Shown piece by piece: positions 1 to 11,340 of a stretch of 64,000 nt of DNA. A model generated the notes under the pieces. That model saw only the letters and a list, made by a program, of their open reading frames with translations, searched no databases and was not told the DNA's origin. The stretch is taken from contig NC_088679.1 in the NCBI RefSeq assembly GCF_950023065.1, positions 40,176,001 to 40,240,000 on the forward strand, read 5' to 3'. Position numbers and translations under genes: made by a program. Source of the DNA: Planococcus citri (Eukaryota; Arthropoda; Insecta; Hemiptera; Pseudococcidae). Position 1 is the first letter of the stretch, and every line of letters starts with the position of its first letter.

Positions 1-1261
1 CTAAAATTTTCGTAATTAGATTATGTTCCTTTTCTTTATTTTTTTCCCTCAAATGTCTCCTAACTAATTTACACAGTACGTTCAGTTCTACTTTGTCAAT
101 TGCTGTTTTAGCTTTTTTATACCTCAGTTTATCCCTCTTTTTTATCAAATTTTTTAGATCAACTCCCAGCTCTGTTACCTTCCTTTCCCCCCCAGTACAG
201 TGGAGATTGCTTACCATTAAACCCGATTTAACCAGTTTATCCTCCAACCAATCATCAATCCCATCTACAGAACCCTCTCCTAAGAGCCTCTCAACGCCAG
301 TTGATTCTATCATTTTACTAAGCTCCAACTGGTACTTCTTATGATCAGCTATTTCCAACTTTGTTTTAGATTCAATTTGTCTCTTTTTGTATCTGTGTCT
401 GTGCCGCCAGTTTGTATCAAATTCACATTTTATAGGTCTATGGTCTGAGAAAAAACTAAACTTTTTGATCACATCAAAATTTTTGATTGATTTTTCATTC
501 TGATGGGTTAAAATATAGTCAATTTGGTTTTTTGTTTCCAAATTTGGGGAGATCCAGGTCCATTTTTTCCCTTTTCTCTTTTTAAACCAAGTGTTTGTTA
601 TTTTTAGTTGATGTTCGTGACAGAATTGGATTAGCTTTTCTCCTCTTTCATTCCTTGTACCATAATTGTAAGGACCAATAACCTTATCCTCCCCTATTTC
701 TCTTTGTCCGATTTTGCTATTAAAATCCCCCATAACTATTGTAAGGCTTTTGGCGTTGCTTTTATAAGTATCTAAACACTCAGAGAGTATGTTATAGAAC
801 TCCTCGATTTCCTCCAATTCTGATGCTGCTGTTGGGGCATACACCTGGATCAGAGAGAGACTGTTCTTCTCACCCAGGTCAAACTCCGCTATGGCAATTC
901 TATCCGAAGGTGCTTTGAATTTTATAAGTTTTTTAGACCACTCTGGATTTATTAAAAAGCCCACTCCCCTCTGACCTGGGATGTCTCCTCTATAACAAAA
1001 TAGGTATCCTTCTTTTGTTTTTATAATTTTTTCCCCCATCCTTTTTACTTCTGCCACACCCAAGATTTCAATTTTGTTCTGAATCTGTGCATCGATCAAA
1101 TCTAGTATTCTCTGATCATCTTTTAATGATCTTGCATTAAAACTGGCGACACAGGCATACTCTATACATTTGTAGCTTTTTGACTGACGTATTTGGCGGA
1201 ATTTATTCGGTCCAAATTGCCCACGTTGACCAGACTTTCCTGGGCAATCGGAGTCCGGAGA
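1..1261 (-). CDS. LINE ORF2 protein, N-terminal endonuclease part (partial)
   Basis: Open without a stop from the codon after the ORF1 stop to the left edge (about 420 codons). It reads as an exonuclease-endonuclease-phosphatase domain that nicks target DNA for target-primed reverse transcription. Visible motifs in order: a start strand V-A-S-F-N-A-R, a G-V-A-E-V-K segment, G-V-G-F-L-I-N, I-Q-V-Y-A-P-T, the metal-binding M-G-D-F-N-S-K-I-G, T-W-I-S-P, Q-I-D-Y-I-L, and the catalytic S-D-H-R-P-I. A lysine-rich linker follows and reverse transcriptase would lie beyond the edge. There is no ATG in this frame before the endonuclease core; the first in-frame Met falls inside it. The frame is the same as ORF1, with only one UAG between. 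This resembles endonucleases of RTE-like elements (the family also found in 'craniofacial development protein 2-like' annotations). Confidence 0.88.
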
Positions 1262-1264
1262 CTA
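1216..1264 (-). promoter_or_regulatory. ORF1/ORF2 junction: in-frame UAG followed by a stem-loop
   Basis: The ORF1 stop (TAG, 1262-1264 on the minus strand) is followed in the same frame by the open ORF2. Thirteen nucleotides after it a perfect 7 bp stem, ATTGCCC with GGGCAAT (1242-1248 and 1216-1222), encloses a 19-nt loop. A hairpin just after a leaky stop is a common aid to readthrough. Whether it works here is inference; a simple nonsense mutation in a fused frame is the alternative. Confidence 0.45.
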
Positions 1265-2095
1265 TCTGCCCGACCTGTTCCTAGAGTTGCTACCCCTCCC
1301 TCTTCTGTTTGAAACACGTTGTCCAAGCTGGGATAGGGTTTTGACTTCTCTTCTAGGTTGTTTCTTTGCTGCAGCTGGTTCCTTTTGAGACGATGACCCC
1401 TCTGACTTTTCTGAGTGATTATCTTGATTTTGGATTACTTCATAAGTAAGCTCGGATTCGTCGTTGATTTTTCGAGCTATGCCATCTTCTTCCTCACGGA
1501 TGTACACCTTTCCTTCTATTACCCAAGCCTGTGTGATGATACCTTCTTTCTTTAGGTCGAGGGCTTTGCGAAATAAAGACATGGTGGTGGTGGTTAAATG
1601 TTCGTTGATAAATATTGGAACAGCTGGATCAAGGTTTAATGCTGCACCATTCAGCCTCATTCGTTTAGAATTCCTTATCAGCAGCGATTTTTTCGAGCGA
1701 TTATTCAGTCTAGCAATAATAGGTGGTATTTTCCCGTGGCTACATGGCAGGCGATGTGCAACACTGATATCATAATCGCATAACGGCACATTTAAAGCTT
1801 CAGCTACTTGTATAACCATGCTCGTAATATTTTCTTCTTTATTAGATGGGATGCCATTAATTATAATGTTTTCTTTACGACTATATTGTTCTAAGTCAGT
1901 TACTCGCCTGTGTAAATCTTGGTTTTCCGACGAAAGTTTTTCCATCTTATCCTTTAACTCCAGATTTTCTTGTTTGATATCGGCTACCTGAGACAACACT
2001 GAATCCATTTTTAAGTCCGAATTTGATACTGTAGTTTTAATTGTATTGACAGACTCGATTAAGCTATTAAATTTCTGCATAAATTCTTCATCCAT
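1262..2095 (-). CDS. LINE ORF1 protein (coiled coil, RNA-binding)
   Basis: 277 residues, starting at an ATG and ending in UAG. Residues about 1-70 form a heptad-like coiled coil that likely drives trimerisation. A conserved D-L-E-Q-Y-S-R-K-E-N-I-I-I-N-G-I-P segment at about 68-84 opens the RRM-like/baculovirus FP-type nucleic-acid-binding domain seen in many arthropod LINE ORF1 proteins, with the V-A-H-R-L-P motif near residue 110. The C-terminal third is basic (R/K/S/G rich), fit for RNA binding. Its role by family is to coat LINE RNA as an RNP. It lies directly upstream of and in frame with ORF2. I see no frameshift or internal stop. Confidence 0.9.
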   Translation of the reverse strand: MDEEFMQKFNSLIESVNTIKTTVSNSDLKMDSVLSQVADIKQENLELKDKMEKLSSENQDLHRRVTDLEQYSRKENIIINGIPSNKEENITSMVIQVAEALNVPLCDYDISVAHRLPCSHGKIPPIIARLNNRSKKSLLIRNSKRMRLNGAALNLDPAVPIFINEHLTTTTMSLFRKALDLKKEGIITQAWVIEGKVYIREEEDGIARKINDESELTYEVIQNQDNHSEKSEGSSSQKEPAAAKKQPRREVKTLSQLGQRVSNRRGRGSNSRNRSGR

Positions 2096-3498
2096 GGCTG
2101 GTTATACGTACTTGTATGTACGAATGCGAATACAAACACTAACACTGTTCGCACTTGTTTGTGATTTATCCCACAATTGATAACACTATTGTAAAACCGA
2201 ATAACCTTAACGTTAGAGAGCACAACACGCAAAACACGTCTGTTTACGAGCAGATACTTCACCGAACCTGTACCCAATTACATAAGTTAAATTCGATACG
2301 AGTTATGAGACAAGAAAGTTTTTGCTAAAATAATCTGTTGCTTTCAGAGAAATCATCATCAATGTTGATCGCTTCATTGGCTATATTTTGCGACTACAAA
2401 AACATTTCAATGTACTCGGACCTACCTGTCAAAATACAGGCCGGTGAAAATTGAATGAAAATCGATTTCCTCGATGAATAAGATTCGATGCAATTATCAC
2501 GTCGGAGATCATGTAAGTTACCTATCATCAGAACTACATTCTAATTAAATCACCCGAAGTGAATTCAATTCGTCCTACGGTTAAATTTAATTAATACGAA
2601 TTAATTCCCATATCTTTCAGTGTTCTGGTTCTGGTTTTTGGTATACCTCAGTATCATATCAAAGAGCAATGGAATGCAATGCAACGTATGGTATTCCGGA
2701 ATCTGGCGAGAATGTTTAGTTTTAAACAAACGGTTAGTGCGTTTTGAAGCTTATTTAGCATACGAATTTAGTACGCGTATTTAATTTGAAAACCGAGGTT
2801 GAAATTAAACTATCGTTTGGAAAGGGTAAAAATGAATTTATGAAATGTTAATCTACTGCTTAATATGACTGTGCAGTGTGTAGCTCCAGCTCGTGTAAAA
2901 AGGCGAATTGTTCTACCAACAGTTTTTCACTTGATATGTTGACGTTACGTTACGTTATACGAATTACACGACTCGAAGGTCGAATGTGGTTTTCGCTGCG
3001 TTATCAAATTTGTACCGTTCGCCCACACTCGCTCCATAGCTTAATAAGTGATGAACTGTAGAGTGTAGAAGTACCTATACGACTACCACGAATGTATTTC
3101 GAACCGAGTACATATGAAAAATGGATTCCGATGGAATGAATGGATAAGATTTTTGCCTTGTTGGCGAAATTACCATTAACCAGAGTCGGGGTTTCCACGA
3201 TGGGAATTTCAGGTTTGTTTATGATTTACCTACTAATGATTAATGAATACTTTTTTACCTATGCGTATGTGTACTGGTTTTTTAAATTTTGGTTTTCGTT
3301 CTAAAGTGCATATTATCGCGGTTTGCTTGATTATTTATCTATCGGTTCCATGTTTTACGCGGAAAATGATTCAAAAGGTGGCAGAATATCAGCGAAAATG
3401 GAAGGAATGTCGAGAAAATTGCTTATATGTAATGTACCTATTTTTTGTGTTGGTGAATTTTGGTGAAAATTTGCTTCTTTTGTGAAAAAAAAATGCCC
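2096..3498. other. No gene recognised
   Basis: AT-rich DNA upstream of the LINE ORF1. The first few hundred bases may be the LINE 5' UTR. Short open frames on both strands show no domain or codon signal. Nothing else identified. Confidence 0.6.
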
Positions 3499-4976
3499 GC
3501 GTGAACTCGTCACCACGGATTCGCGATTTAACCACCCTAATCGATTGAGAATATCGAAATTATGGTGGGATTAAAATGTCAGCTTCTGAAGTTGATTAGA
3601 GCGTCTTCTGGAGTGATTCCAGTGTGCTGGAGGTTCCAGAGGTCGACTTTATTATCCAATCCAAATTTCAGACAAGGTGGTGTCTAAGAGGTTCTACTGG
3701 TTTTACTAGTCCTACTAAAGTCTTATTTTTTCTCAAAAGTCCTTTTAGTCCTATTAAGGTCCTACTTTTTTTTCAATAAGGCTTTTTCAAATTTTCAATT
3801 TTCCCCCTTTTTTCAAAATTTTGAACAAATGTAGAAAAAGGCTCATTTGTCGACTTTTTTAGATTTTGAATTACACATTTTTGAGAACTTTTAACCTCGC
3901 TTCCCTCGGGCTATTTGCATCTTCTTTTCACACATAAAAAACTTATTGTTCAAATTCAAGAAATGTTCAAAGTTTGAATCATAAAAATAAACTCCTCTCT
4001 TCGCAAAGAAACGTTTTATTTTTACTTCTCAAAACATGATTAAATTTTTGAAAGCTTTCGGCCTCGCTTCATTTAGGATTGTTTGCTTTTCTTTTTTAAG
4101 TTTGAATTTTTTTTTTAAATAATCATTTGGATTTTAAAAATTTTGAAACAAAAATAATGAACTTCTTCATAATACATAATATCATACAAGAAAACATCGT
4201 TTTCATACCTTCAAGATATTAATTTCCGGGATTTGCCCTCGCTTCACTCGGGTTCATTTGCTTTTCTTTTTTCAATTTTAAATTTTCCAAAAAAAATCAT
4301 CATTTAAATTTTAAAATTTTGAAGCAAAATAATAAACTTTTTTTTAAGTAACTCATCACACAAAAAAAGTTGTTTTAATACCTCTTGAAATACTGATTTT
4401 CGAGAGCTTTTGCCGTCTCTTTGCTCGGGCCTGTTCGCTTGTTTTTCTTTTCACATTTTCAATTATTGTTCAACAAAAAAACTATTCAAATTTCAAAATT
4501 TTGATGCAAATAATAATACGAAATATTTACAATCGAAATAGAAGAATTCGAGTTTTTGATTTTAATCGAGCATGATGTGATATTCATCAAATTTTTATAA
4601 AATTAATAAGAAAATAAAACGAAAAATTGGAACGAAACGTTATATTTTTGGCATCTACTTGTTTAAATAAAATCAGTAGGTGTTTGAAATCATCAGAAAA
4701 GCAAACATTTTTTACAAAATTTGGCTAAAAACTTGAATGTAATTTTTGACCCCCACCCCACCCTAAAAAATTCCATAAGTGCTCGAAAAATGACCTGCTG
4801 AAAGTCCTGCTAAAGGTCCTACTTAAGTCAGTAATGCGCTGTTTCAGCTATTTTCAACAATTCGCCAAAATTCGAAAAATCAACTTGGGCAGCTGAAAAT
4901 TTGGTTCTGAGGTGTGGGTGGCATTAACTTTCCCCTGAGCTAAATTCCAGTCGAATCGGAGGTGACGAGTTGACGC
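3499..4976. repeat. Non-autonomous element with ~25 bp terminal inverted repeats
   Basis: Ends are inverted copies: 3499-3523 (core AACTCGTCACC) and 4952-4976 (core GGTGACGAGTT) match at about 22 of 25 positions. The subterminal parts recur elsewhere: 3590-3660 (GTGCTGGAGG, CCAGAG) matches 35780-35840, and 4880-4976 inverted matches 35690-35790. The interior holds a tandem array (3890-4530). No coding capacity. Probably a decayed non-autonomous DNA transposon; no clear target-site duplication. Confidence 0.6.
3890..4530. repeat. Imperfect tandem array, ~172 bp period, four units
   Basis: A phrase like CCTCGCTTCACTCGGG followed by TTTGCTTTTCTTTT recurs at about 3897, 4059, 4233 and 4413, i.e. 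spacing 162-180 bp. Each unit then has an ATTTTAAAATTTTGAA-like stretch, an 'aataataaactt' stretch and a 'ttttaatacct..gaaatactgattttcg' stretch. Units are diverged but clearly collinear. A single looser copy of the phrase occurs near 10310. Confidence 0.65.
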
Positions 4977-5149
4977 AGTTCTCTTTTTAGAAACAACTTT
5001 TCATGCTAATTCAAAAAATCAATGTGTCGTTTTTTCATATTATTGATTTTTAAAATTCCAAAAATAACTAAATTGCACAAACATTTTTGAAACGAGCAAC
5101 TCACTAGATCCAAATACTGCGCAAAAATAAATCGCTAGACAACATTTCA
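4977..5149. other. Spacer, nothing recognised
   Basis: Short AT-rich stretch between two repeats. Confidence 0.5.
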
Positions 5150-6110
5150 GATGATCCAGTGTATTTCTCGATTTTCGATGAATTTTTGAAAATCAAATCT
5201 GGGCCATGAATGAAAAAAGATTAAAATTTTACCAAATTTGACCTAAACAGCTGAAATTTGGGATATGCTCTATTTTCGACCCGCCAAATCGAATGGAAAC
5301 GGTTTCGAATCGTTTTAAGCTGTTCTGGAGCCTCCTAAAACTTTTTATAACTTGAAGATTCCATAAAAGACCCAATGAAGTTGGAAACCCGAAATTCTCT
5401 CTGCACCCCAATTTCAATGTGTTGAGTCGATTGTTGGTGGTTTCAAGTCGTTCGTAGCCTCCAGCGACTTTTTGGAAATTCCAGTTTTCCAAAAAAAAAA
5501 AAAAAAAAAAAAACAATTAGAAATGACCACATCAACTTTAGCACGTATGCTCGATATTGGTGCTTATGTGATCCATTTGACCGTTTTCTAAATTTTCAAT
5601 GAAGTATGAAATCGCTGGATAGAAACGTGATTCGAAATCGGAACACACCTACTTTGAAAAAATTGTGTGTAATCGATCAATGGGACCAATTTCAAGCAAA
5701 CGCATGCTAGGTAAAATTGAATTAAACGTATTTTATGGTGTTTTTGAAAAAACAAGAATTTCCAAAAAAAAAGGTCGCTGGAGGCTCTAAAACGATTCGA
5801 AACCACCTCTTGTCGACTCCGATTCAGAATGTTGAAATTGGGTGAAAAGTAAATTTCGGCTTTTCAACTTCATCGAGTAAAATTTTGTGGACATTTCAAG
5901 TTTCAAAAATTTGCTGAAGGCTCCCTCCAGAACTGCTCAAAATGGATCAAAACCGTTTCCAGTCGATTTGGCGAGTCGAAAATAGGGCATGCTCCAAATG
6001 TCAGATTTCTGTGTCGTTTTGGTGAAATTTTGATTTTGTTTCATCGGTCCAAATTTCAGTTTCAAAAACTCACCAAAAATCAAAAAACACACTTTAGCTT
6101 CTGAAATTTT
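5150..6110. repeat. Foldback (inverted) repeat element
   Basis: The left arm (about 5160-5490) is an imperfect reverse complement of the right arm (about 5755-6090). Matching landmarks are CTATTTTCGACCCGCCAAAT on the left against GGCGAGTCGAAAATAG on the right, GGAAACGGTTT against AAACCGTTTCC, and GCCTCCAGCGAC against GTCGCTGGAGGC. Identity is roughly 70-75%. The loop (about 5491-5755) holds a poly-A run. Related copies are seen at 27830-29530 (interrupted), 36690-36850 and, weakly, 16070-16380. Confidence 0.7.
5491..5513. repeat. Poly-A tract (23 A)
   Basis: Uninterrupted run of 23 A within the loop of the foldback element. Confidence 0.95.
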
Positions 6111-9100
6111 GGCAGGCAGGTGATGTATTTTTGTATGCTCTCAAGGAGGGGGCAAATCTAGATTTTTAGACGTGAAAAATCGAAATTATATTATAGGGGT
6201 AATTTTCTAAAAAACCTGTCGTAATATTGTGTGAACATGATTTTATGAAAATGCGAGAGCGAAAATTTCTAGAAAAAATTGGTTCGAACAACAAAAAAAG
6301 TCCATTTCTGTGCATGTTTTATTCAAATTTCCGCTCGTCGCAAGGGGGGCAATGACCTTCTTCGTCCCCCCTGGCGTTACACCACTGCTTTTTCAATTCT
6401 AGATTTGTCCGTTTCAAAGATTTTTGTGGGACTTAGGGTACCTCTCGTATTATTACGTATTTAAACGCCTAGTTTTTTTTTCGTTACCCACGGCAATATT
6501 TCAGTTACCTGTAAGTTTACTTTTTAGGATTTTTTAAGATTTTTTTTTTGAATAATTTTAAAGTAATTCTCCTCATTTTTTCATTTCTGCTTTATACATT
6601 CGATGTTACCTTCTTCTAAGTACTTAGACTTACCCACGTGTACTCTAAAATGAAGTGGATACTTTAGTGTAATCATAATTAAGTGAGCATGCAATGCATA
6701 AACCTGAGGTGCTGCAGAAAGCAAAAGTCTAGGTACTCCGCCACATTTAATTTCACCCACTAATCAAATTTCTTCTCGAGCGTGAATAATTTCGAGTAGG
6801 TAAGTAGGTAATTCATGTCGTTGGTTTTATAATGAAGTTTAACAACTAAGTAGGTACCTACCTACTCGTTAAAATGCATTATTTGTAGGTACAGCACCTT
6901 TACGGACTACATAAAATTTTCACAGCTGACAGTAAACAAGTACTTATTTATATTTTTCAAGTCTGTAGTTTGTTATTAAAAAAAAGACAAAAATAAAAAC
7001 AAAGAACAAAACGAGCACGTGTATCCAAGTAGGTATTTAATATTGTCTTGAAAAACAAATCTTTTTTCTCGTAATTTTGAAAACGACGTTTTAAATTTTG
7101 AATATGTACTTACTTAACATTATATACGTACCTAAGATATATCAACAAGTCGAGGAAAAATAAAACCCAAGTACTCGTATATTTGCGCCTTTACATAAGG
7201 GATATTTTTCTTCAGTCAGATAGGTACTTACTTGAAAACAACTTTCTTCGTGATAATATAGCTTAAAAATATTTACGAGTACCTAAATAAGATTTCATGA
7301 TTGAAAAGGTAAAAAAATTGAAAAGCAAAAAGAATCATTCGGCGTTTGTTTATTTTGAATGTGAGAAAATGACACGACTCGAAGCGTCGCTCGTCGACGA
7401 TGTTGCTAGCGTTCGTCGAGTCGACGTCTTACAGTTGCAATTTTAGGTTTGTTCTGAACGGTCGTTTACTCGAACTTTATTCCGCGAATGATTTATTTCG
7501 TAAAATATTACGAATTTTATTTTTTCTTCTAACTACGCAGGTAATTTTGTTAAATAATTTAAATCACGCGATGGTGATTTTGATATTTTTCAATTTTTTC
7601 CACGTGTGCTGATTTTATTAAAATTTTAATTATCGACTATTTTTGTCGTCTATAATATTATGCATGTTAAATCGGCGATGAATATTCATACGATTCATTC
7701 TGTCGAAAATGAACGATGGGCGTTGAAAAAAAAATTTTCATCGCGAACAATGTGTTTTATGGAAGATAAATGCCTACTCAAAATATGAAAAATCACGTAG
7801 GATTTGTAGACATTATCTGCCAAAATATGGTGAGATTTTTTTTATAGCAGGGGTGTGGGAATACTCATAATATTTTGAAGACACCGGAAAACGTGTTATT
7901 TAAGCTAAATATGGCGTGATGCAGGTACAAAATACGAGTGGTGTTTTTGTTTTCTTTTTCGTATTTCATTTTTGTAAAAACCGCTGATATGTGACGTGGA
8001 ATTAGGTTCGAACGAAACGTGTCTTTATGTTATGAATTTCCTTCGTCTGTTTGGCATTTTTGAATTAGTTATTGATGGCAAACCCAAGTATACGTATATG
8101 ATACCTACATGTGATGAATTACAATTTTCTTATTAGTTCGGACGAGAAAAGACGAAGTCGAAATTTTACGAGTTTTCGAATACCTATACGTAGACCTAGC
8201 AGAATTTTGTATTAAAGTCTTTTCTAAAGACTTGACGCGAATAAGATTCATTATTGATATAAGGTTTCTCGAAAATTGTATTTGTTTGTCGAGTTACTTT
8301 CTAATAATGATTGATGAGATTTTTCCTCAAAACTTAATGAAATGTTAATTTCTTCGTTAATTAGTATAAAAGTGATATTCTTAATGGTTCTATCGTCAAG
8401 ATATTTAGGTATAGCTCGTTTCTGTTTTGTAAAATTATTCTTCATTTCTTTTTTAAAAAAATGAGTTATGTTTCTTCGCAAAAAAAAAAAAAAAAAAAAA
8501 CTTATGAAAGGACATTTATTAAGATGTCAAAGAAATACGCATTAAGAAGTGATTTCTTTCAATTATCGTTGTCTTTTTGGCCCACAAATTCGTATCGTTG
8601 TGGTAGTTCACTTTTGTTGTTGTGGCGTTTGAAAGACAATTGGAAATTTATTACTTTAGAAGTTTACGGGGGAAAAAAAATAAGAAAAGGATTCGAGTTA
8701 GGGAATCATGGACGATAAAGTTTACTAAGAAGATAGAGAGCACGTTCATATTCATTTGAAAAGTTCTAGGGTGACAGTTGCGTGCCTTCGTTCATTTTGC
8801 CAAAACTTAAGGATATTTTACCCCGAGAGTTTGGCGTGATTTGAAACAGATACCGATGGCGGTATCGAAAACGAAAATCTCGTGTAAACAAATTTTATTA
8901 TTCATTTTTCGTATCTCGATAATACTTTCGGATTATTCGCCATATTCACCTTCGATGATACCCCAATAAGCTTCGATTTTTATTCATATTTAATGCGTGT
9001 ATGTTTCTGCATGTTGAAAAGCCTGCTGCGATAAAACGAAAGTTTTCGTTTCTTTTTGAAAAAATTTCTTTGGTTCTTTATGTCGGTCGCGTCGGATGAT

Positions 9101-9346
9101 TCGAGTACGTGGATATTTATATTCGTGGTTATTTGATAAAATCGCTGCCATATTTGTTCTATTATTTGTTTTCATTTTGCGTAAATAAATATCTACTTGC
9201 AAAGAATTGCAATGGTGGACAAAAAAATGTGTGTAAATATTCCTATGTGTTGCCTATTTCAAATTCGAAGGGGTGATGATTCTTTACTCGTATGATTTAT
9301 TGTTAGGTTTTTCTTATTTTACTGCTGATAGTGAGCTCCTAAGGCT
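6111..9346. other. No gene recognised
   Basis: AT-rich non-coding DNA. It holds clusters of the genome word GTAGGTA/TAGGTACCTAC (for example 6795-6895) and a 21-A run at 8480-8500. Short open frames lack domains and codon bias. Nothing else seen. Confidence 0.6.
8480..8500. repeat. Poly-A tract (21 A)
   Basis: Uninterrupted run of 21 A; no retroposed gene or LINE end recognised next to it. Confidence 0.95.
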
Positions 9347-9834
9347 TAAGGCTATTCTCTACCCCCAGTGAAAACGTTCGAGATATGAAGCCGATTTGTT
9401 CGTTATTTTCATCGTTCGTTCATAAGATTGCGTGTAATCGAGTGAACGAATTTAGTCGTACTTATGTCCCGCGACCCGCTCCCATCTAAACTTCAGACGG
9501 GGATTTCTCCGTGAATTTTCAAAATTCTTTCAATTTTTTTTCACCAATGCTAATACTTTATCATTGAAAGCGAGGGTATGTAGCCATATTTTCTAATTTA
9601 GCTTTTCCAACGGAGATCTGAGCATCAGTAGTACCTCCATTCAATTCCCAATGACAACCACAAAATGACATAAATCAAAAATATCTCGACATACCCTCGC
9701 TTTTGAATGTTTTCTGAATAAAATAAATTAAACCCCACGAAAATCCGTCCAATAGTTTTCCCACAATCCCCGGCCAAAGTTCATAGTTTTCATCAAAATT
9801 TTACTGATAACAGGAGGGTAGAGAATAGCCTTAA
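9347..9834. mobile_element. MITE with TTAA ends (piggyBac-like target), copy 1
   Basis: Terminal inverted repeats GGCTATTCTCTACCC (9351-9365) and GGGTAGAGAATAGCC (9816-9830) are flanked by TTAA on both sides (9347-9350 and 9831-9834), the target duplicated by piggyBac-type transposases. About 480 bp, no coding capacity. The interior contains the phrase TATGTCCCGCGACCCGCTCC and two opposed 'cgagggtatg' / 'cataccctcgc' motifs. A second copy lies at about 24745-25197. The piggyBac assignment rests on TTAA only. Confidence 0.8.
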
Positions 9835-11006
9835 AGCCCCAAATCAATACTTTTTCAACACATGAAAAATTTACCTGTATTTTCAAGAGTTAATTTTTAG
9901 AGCTTCGAGCTCTGAAGTTTAAAATCCTATAGCCTTTTGAGACAAGAAATGTTACAATTTTTCTTATTCACAGAAGAAATTATAATAATTAATATATAAA
10001 CTCTAAATTTTAATGCTTCATATAAACCCCATACAAAGAGTTTATCGAAACACAAAAAAAAATGTTCAAAATTTATTTACACATTTTTTTTCAAAAAACG
10101 AATTTCACTAAAAAAGTGCCCATTTGTAAATAATATGTAAACTTACTATCTGAGCAAAGGAACCTCATTTTTTCACAAAAAAAAAATCACCAAAATTTTA
10201 TTCATTTCATATTTGTTTGTAAATTTTGTTTTTGAATAAAAAGTCTTGAAAAAATGCCAATTGAATAAGGCATAAAATGTAGGCATACTTTCCATTTGTC
10301 AAAATTTTGCCCTGGCTTCGTTTGGGCATTGAATAGTTTCATTTCAAATAAGTTTGTGAAAAAGTGGGAGAAGATATAATTGAATTTCCCTTCTAAAATT
10401 TTCAAAGTCAATTATTTTTTACCAAAATTTTTTGATAAGGAGAAAGTTTTGGCTCAGGTGGTTTTATTTTTTCAAAATTTGTTGGGGAATGACTGGAGTC
10501 CAGATAATTTTTTTAGTCGAATGAACCTAATTTTATGTTGCAGATTTTCGGTTTAATAAATGCATAAAATGACACATTTTAGACTCGTTACGTGCATATT
10601 TTGACAAATATCGTCCATTTTCTCTGTTTTCATGTACAGTAATCTTCCAAATATTGACAAAAAGTTCTGTTTCCAAAACTGTTTTTAACGTTAAAAAAAA
10701 AAAAATGAAAACTTTTCCAAAATTGTAAGGTAGGTAGGTATACTTACCAAATTGGTAGAAACTCTGTCATCATTTTTTGTAGAGTTGAAGCATTTTTCAA
10801 GTGAATCTTGCTGCAAATTCAAAGATGAAAATATAAATCTACGTCACTCGATACTCAAGAAATCCTTTTCAATGGTACCTACGTGTATATCGATTTTGCA
10901 TATTTTGCATCTTTCAGCTCCATAAAATGTATTTATGTGCATGTTTCGAAAGTTTTTACATTATAAAATCTACACTCCAGAAATGAGAAAGAAAGGGGAG
11001 TACATA
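9835..11006. other. No gene recognised
   Basis: AT-rich. One diverged relative of the tandem-array phrase of 3.9-4.5 kb near 10300-10340. Otherwise nothing. Confidence 0.55.
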
Positions 11007-11248
11007 CAGGGGTCGGCATAAGTTAGTATTCGCATTCGAAAACTGATGCGTTCTTTTTAACATCCTATGGTGTGTAATTAATAGATAAGAGGGTCTTGTA
11101 GGTAGTGCGTTGTGTTCGTAGAAGTCCCATCAACACCTTGGTAATAATAGTTTCGTTCCCCGCTTTGTCACTACAGTAAAAAAATTCATTTTTGTTTGAA
11201 AAAATTTTCGTTTGTGCAAATCGGAATACTAACTTATGCCGACCCCTG
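11007..11248. mobile_element. Tc1/mariner-type MITE
   Basis: 242 bp with 25 bp perfect terminal inverted repeats beginning CAGGGGTCGGCATAAG (11007 onward) and ending CTTATGCCGACCCCTG (to 11248), flanked by TA on both sides (11005-11006, 11249-11250). The TA target and CAGGG-type ends are those of Tc1/mariner elements. No coding capacity. Confidence 0.85.
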
Positions 11249-11318
11249 TATATAAAGACGAAAAGGAAAAAGTTCAGCCACTTTTCGTTTAGCCCCTATT
11301 ATAGATATGTATAAGGCT

Positions 11319-11340
11319 ATTTATTTATTTATTTATTTTT
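11319..11340. repeat. TTTA microsatellite
   Basis: About five copies of TTTA followed by a T run. Confidence 0.9.

Larger units (their letters stand above)
1..2095 (-). mobile_element. Non-LTR retrotransposon (LINE), left part cut by window edge
   Basis: A two-ORF LINE read on the minus strand. ORF1 (1262-2095) has the coiled coil plus RNA-binding layout of LINE ORF1 proteins, and ORF2 (1-1261) starts with an apurinic-type endonuclease and continues off the left edge, so reverse transcriptase is not in view. Endonuclease motifs resemble the RTE/CR1-like group, but the clade cannot be fixed without the reverse transcriptase. Both frames are intact over the visible part, which suggests a young copy. 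The 5' UTR limit upstream of 2095 is not defined. Confidence 0.9.

Noticed and set aside
1464..1775. 103-codon open frame on the plus strand
   Set aside because: Shadow of LINE ORF1 on the opposite strand.
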